Source: Deroplatys truncata (Eukaryota; Arthropoda; Insecta; Mantodea; Mantidae). Taken from it: a DNA stretch of 64,000 nt. The stretch lies in the NCBI GenBank assembly GCA_030765065.1, contig CM060990.1:11035501-11099500 (forward strand). The letters run 5' to 3'. The stretch's first letter is position 1. Every line of letters starts with the position of its first letter. Position numbers and translations under genes: made by a program. The notes beneath the pieces were generated by a model. It was not told the DNA's origin. It did no database searches and saw nothing but the letters and a program-made list of their open reading frames with translations. Shown in pieces: positions 59,492 to 64,000 of the stretch.

Positions 59492-62226
59492 ATGGCAAAT
59501 CTCACGCACAGAATAATATACTGGAACGCACAGGGGATAAGATCCAAACTACAGGAACTAAAACAGCACCTCTATAACAACAACATAACAATAGCACTAC
59601 TTACAGAAACCCTTCTAACACCCAAAGCTAGACTCAAAGTACCGGGGTATAAAATATACAGAAACGACAGGCCAGATGAGAAACCACATGGGGGAACAGC
59701 GATATTGGCACAAGAAACCATAGCACACACACAAAAACATATACCACCACTAGCAACCATAGAAGCCACTGCTATCTCAGTATACATACAAAACACCCCG
59801 GTGACACTAACAAGCATATACTCCCCACCAAAACAACCAAACGTAAGAGATGTAGGCTCCATCGTGGACATTGACGAAGTAATAGTAGCGGCAGGGGACC
59901 TAAACGCATAGCATCAAGCGTGGGGCTGTAGCATAGCAAACACGGAGGGAACAACAACGATTACATAATAGATCATCCTGGCGAACAAACACACATACCG
60001 CACCAGACAAATCACTTGGCACACACCTTAGACATAGCATTACTGAAAAACACGGCATTTGAATACAACATTAAAGTAGTGGACGCACTAGCCTCAGATC
60101 ATTTCGCAGTACAAATTGAAATACAAGCCCCCGCCAGTATTCCAAACACCCCCACAGCGGAGAAACTCTAACAACACAAATTGGGCCCTCTTTGCCACAC
60201 ACCTTGACAAAAGGTTACCACATGCACGTACACTAACAAGCCACCAAGCGGTGGACGAGGCCGCAGAATCCTTAGAAGACGCGATCCAGATGGCGATAAA
60301 TACGGCAGTCCCAATCAAACCACCGGCCAGGTACGAAATCACATACCCACCGGACGTTATGGCATTAATCCAAGAAAGGGACCACAAAAGGCGAAAGTGG
60401 CAGCGAACACGGAACCTGGTACATAGAGCGAACATGACAACCTTGAATAGCGCAATCAAAACGCGAATAAACACACAGACACAGCAACAATGGGACCAAA
60501 CACTTGCACACCTTCAACCCGGAAACCACAAGGTATGGTGACTGGTTAGGGCACTAAAAAAGCAGCCTATCAACATACCACCGCTCCTAATCCCAAACAG
60601 CCAAAATTTCTACGCGGAAAGCAACGAAGATAAAGCCAAAGTTCTGGCAGGGACGCTTCAGCAAACATGCACACCCAACCACGGCCCAGTGGATCGCCAG
60701 TTTAGCGAGAACCGAGAGCGCGACTGGCAAGCAACCCTGACGAATACAGCACATAGTAAATGTATATAAACCTGTCCGGACGAGCTGCAAATGGATCATA
60801 AGGCACCTGCAGGACCACAAAGCCCCAGGTCCGAATGAAATAATAAATTTGGTTCTAAAACATCTCACACAAAAAGCAACTCTTAAGCGACATCTGCAAC
60901 TATTGTCTACAAAATGGCTACTACCCAAACTGTTGGAAACAGGCAAACGTACTTATGTTTCCGAAGCCGGGAAAAGACAGAGCTGATCCAAATAACTACA
61001 GGCCAATTAGCCTCCTAAAAACAACCAGCAAATTGGCAGAAAAAGTAATACAGAAACGTCTAATCGCTCACATTAAAATGCATAACATAATAGTCGACGA
61101 GCAATGTGGCTTTAGGGCGCACCACTCCACAACACTGCAACTAACCAGAAACGTGGAGCACATAACCAGAGGATTTAATGAAAGCAAATCCACAGGCGTA
61201 GTATTTCTGGAACTACAGCGCGCTTTCGACACCGTCTACCACGCGGGTCTCATTCACAAACTAAAAGCAATGAAATTCTGTGACGCAATGGTAAAACTGA
61301 TAGCGCACTATTTTACAAACAGGACCTTCATGGTCACAGTACAAGAAAAGTGTACCAAACCGCACAAGCTTGAAGCCGGAGTCCCGCAAGGCAGTTTACT
61401 GGGACCCGTACTGTTCACTCTATACATTAACGACATCCCCAAGACAAACGGCACCCGGCTGTCTATCTAAGCAGATGACGCTGCAATCTCAGCACTGTCG
61501 TGGAAACCAGAAATTATAGGACGAAACCTACAAAACTCACTTAGAGCGCTAGAACCGTGGCTGAATAGCTGGCGAATCAAGGTAAATGCGAGTAAATCAC
61601 GGGCAATACTGTTCACCAAGAGAACCAACCATCAAAGCAAAACAGCGCCATTAACCTTATTTGGTGAGACGTTAAACTGGACAAATAAATTCAAATATCT
61701 GGGTGTAACACTAGACTCTAAACTCACATTTGCGGCACACACATCGGAAGTAAGGCAAAAAGCGAACCAGTAACTTGGTGTCATCTATCCCATCTTAAAA
61801 CGCAAGAGCGCCTTAAGTCAGCAGATGGGACTCACGCTATACAAAAGCCTAATTAGGCCTGTAATGACGTATGCTGCCCCGGCTTGGGGACGCTGCGCCA
61901 AAACGCATATCAAGAAGCTGCAAACATTACAAAACAAAGCCTTCAGAATTATAACAAAGGTCCCCAAGACAGTCCCATTGGACTTGCTGCACGAAGATAC
62001 AAAATGACACAGTGGAAGAATTTATTAAAACACTCGCAGAAAACATGTACAAACAGGCCCATAAAATCACAACCCAACCGTACGCGAGCTCGGGCAATAC
62101 AACACAACAACCGACAAGTACAAAGGATCAATATCGCTGTTCGACCGCACAATACCTTTAAACAGGCACACTACAGATGATGACGCAGCAATCCTCGAGT
62201 ATCTTAACAATCTAATACCAACATGA
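59492..62226 (+). pseudogene. Jockey ORF2: endonuclease + reverse transcriptase
   Basis: Endonuclease: IIYWNAQGIRSKLQEL, LLTETLL, HGGTAILAQ, SIYSPPKQP and AAGDLNA, then an in-frame stop before HQAWGC. A frameshifted stretch contains a DHF-type motif near 60100. The ORF at 60116-60541 continues in the linker. Reverse transcriptase from 60955: FPKPGKDRADPNNYRPISLL, EQCGFRAHHSTTLQL, ELQRAFDTVYH, GVPQGSLLGPVLFTLYINDI. The YADD box reads stop-ADD (TAAGCAGATGAC near 61468). KFKYLGVTLDSKL and YKSLIRPVMTYAAPAWG follow. The final piece ends near 62226. It is broken by at least four stops or shifts. Confidence 0.85.
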
Positions 62227-62440
62227 CACATCTAAACAGTACGCCCAAGAAGAAGACCCCGCGTGGATGGCTCCCCACCCAGGGCGGATCGGGGAGAGAG
62301 GGCAGCCCCAACATAAGATGAACAAGCGCTCACAAGGACTCGGCAGGCACAAATCAGGCTAGTGGAAAAAAAAAGAAAGAGAAGAAAAAGAACAAAAAAT
62401 ATAGAAAAAACAAAAAAACAAGAAAACTAAAAAAGGATGA

Positions 62441-62880
62441 TAATAGAAATACACACTTATGTAGACATACGTGAATGAAATCAATTATAAAACTGTAAAT
62501 AAACATATTTTCCCATTGTACAAATCTCTTCCAAGTTTGTATCTAGCATGTTTCAGGACCATCAGCAACCAGCTGAAGAACACCAACTCAACTCCCTCTC
62601 CGATTGAAGCCACAATCCACGCTAACGTACCATCATCTTTACTTAAGCATGACACCTCAATTGCATTCCTTCTGCATGAGCTTGAATACCACCACTAACA
62701 ATACGTCCCTGGTCTGGGCTATGCCAAGGCCAGTACCCAATCCCCACTCTGTCTGCATACACTCTTGTATGCAGGCGTCTTTTTAGTAATCACCCACTAT
62801 CCTCCGATTTGCTTCGGCGGTACCGGACACCACTTTACCTTCGATTCCCTTCCATCACTATAGTGTAGTTAATGCATGGT
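62441..62880. other. spacer / possible 5' UTR of the next LINE
   Basis: A possible PLE-type hammerhead remnant at 62546-62565 reads CTGATGGTCCTGAAACATGC on the - strand. From about 62780 the GC content rises towards the next LINE ORF1. No coding motif. Confidence 0.35.
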
Positions 62881-62995
62881 AGGGGAGACGATGTAGATCC
62901 CTTTCGGATGATCGTCACCTGGTGTGGCGGAGGAGGGGCCACACCAATAAAAAAAACTGGGCGGCCTTTTCGCTTCAAGCTCTCCTCCAAGCAAC

Positions 62996-64000
62996 ATGGG
63001 ACGGAAGAAGACAGCCGCAGCCTCCGAGCTTCCACCTTGTGAGGAAGCCACGACCAGCGCCACCTACGAAGATCAGCTTCCGAGCCTCTTCACCGCCGCC
63101 GCCAGCCGAAGCGCCCAGCGCCATCTCACCAGCCAGCGCAGCCAGCCACACGCCGCTGAACAGCGTGCGTGCACGCTACTCCGCTGTCGTCCTGGGAGTG
63201 CATCGTCAGCTCCCTGACACGCTTTTTCTCACCGCCGCGCAGCGCTTTTGGCCGTCTGCGGCCATGGCGACTAGAATTCGCAACGACAGAGGTCCTACAC
63301 CGCTGGTCCGACTCACCTTCATGGACGCGGATGAATACTCGGCGGTCCTGAGCGCAGGACTGCCCTTGTTAGGGCAAACCTGTCGCTCGAGGTCAGCCGC
63401 AGTGTGCGCCCAACTCCATGCCGCCGCTGCTGCCTTTACAGGCATTCAAACACTTCATGTGACGCCGCTCCCCGCTGCCACTATTGTGGCAACGGGACCC
63501 TCACCGCTGACTGCAGGGCACACGACTTAACTCATCGCCGCCGCTTCTGCGCATCCTGTGGGGACAAGGGGCACTTCACCGGTCAGGCCGTCTGCCCACT
63601 CTACCCATGTAGAACATCGCCGACCAACTCCATCTACACGACACCACAGATCAACGTTCCTAAACCGCAGATCGACAACTCTCAACTAGAGCACCAGTTG
63701 GCGAACACCAACGCATAGTTGATCAGAACACGGCCAGCAACAAAAGCATCCTTGAAGCGATTCAGGATCTTCACGCCGAGTTGCTGGATCTAGCCAGTCG
63801 CCTCACAGCACTTCAAGACCATTTCACCACGCAGTTCGCCTCCATCACAGACACCATATCAACAGAACACGCCAAAACCATCAAAGACATCGACTCAACA
63901 CACCGCACCACCATCCGAATCGGAAATGAATACCTACGGCACAACATCGCAGATCATGCAACAAGAGTGATTAGGACTCTCCAACGCTACATCATGGCAC
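62996..64000 (+). pseudogene. LINE ORF1 (gag-like, zinc knuckles), running off the window
   Basis: ATG at 62996 opens MGRKKTAAASELPPCEEAT. The product is then read in the next frame (PPPPAEAP...SPASAA, MATRIRNDRGPTPLVRLTFM, DADEYSAVLSAGLPLLGQTC), the RNA-recognition-like part. Near 63400 the frame changes to PTPCRRCCLYRHSNTSC, CHYCGNGTLTADC and CASCGDKGHFTGQAVC, three CCHC-like knuckles. Near 63705 it changes again to an open coiled-coil tail (DQNTASNKSILEAIQDLHAE...) that is still open at the window end. The Pro/Ala-rich GC composition contrasts with the AT-rich first half of the window. About three frameshifts. ORF2 should follow outside. Confidence 0.7.

Larger units (their letters stand above)
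58297..62440 (+). mobile_element. Jockey-clade LINE, 5'-truncated and decayed
   Basis: ORF1 (gag-like) begins inside its conserved domain, then ORF2 with endonuclease and reverse transcriptase follows, then a GC-rich 3' UTR (CCCACCCAGGGCGGATCGGG near 62270) and an A-rich tail (62365-62440). It runs in the same direction as the PLE fragment immediately upstream. Confidence 0.85.

Noticed and set aside
5777..62368. Exact 17-base match CAAATCAGGCTAGTGGA at 5777 and 62351
   Set aside because: One such match is not surprising in 64 kb on two strands, and flanks do not align; it lies upstream of one LINE and in the 3' UTR of an unrelated one.

Overview
This is a eukaryotic, insect-like window dominated by mobile elements and tandem repeats. 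No operons or ribosome-binding sites are visible, and many ORFs are broken. The mix of Penelope-like, RNase H LINE, Jockey, Gypsy, piggyBac, pogo/Tigger, Sailor-type and tRNA-derived SINE relics, plus a Dscam-type cytoplasmic tail, points to an arthropod with a large genome, probably a hemimetabolous insect. The species cannot be named from sequence alone. | LAYOUT. 1-2850: relics of a hAT (ZMYM1-like) transposase and a Penelope-like element (PLE). 3457-13053: the only clear host gene, the last two coding exons of a Dscam2-like receptor on the + strand, separated by a 9.2 kb intron that carries a frameshifted LINE (5790-8903). 13054-25180: 3' UTR/intergenic DNA with a pogo/Tigger-type element, GAA and CTT microsatellites, SINE pieces, a decayed piggyBac transposase on the - strand, a near-perfect 89-bp hairpin and a second PLE relic. 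25671-28065: an internally deleted Gypsy-type LTR retrotransposon whose LTRs carry a heat-shock-promoter-like architecture. 28350-34487: a 6.1 kb satellite built of two unit-length classes (about 82 and 73 bp) with higher-order duplication and one TA-flanked insertion. 34887-37092: two copies of one SINE family in opposite orientation. 38170-39085: an imperfect TCA array. 42338-46600: an RNase H-bearing LINE on the - strand, split by a Sailor-like (DD82E spacing) DNA transposon. 47310-50480: a second minisatellite that passes from 80-bp through 168-bp dimer to 81-bp units. 50590-57600: mostly anonymous DNA with one SINE, one candidate host exon on the - strand and the third copy of a dispersed repeat. 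57610-64000: a PLE 3' fragment fused to a 5'-truncated Jockey LINE, then the ORF1 of another LINE running off the window. | An unclassified repeat of about 0.85 kb occurs three times in the same orientation (4278, 40777, 55474). Nearly all coding remnants are decayed and are annotated as pseudogenes. Most were recognised by stitching short translations across frames by eye, so boundaries are approximate. The most unusual signals are the heat-shock-element LTR, the hammerhead-like motif at 11888-11955, the nested DD82E transposon, the hairpin at 24288, and the 80/81-bp minisatellite whose unit is open in several frames.
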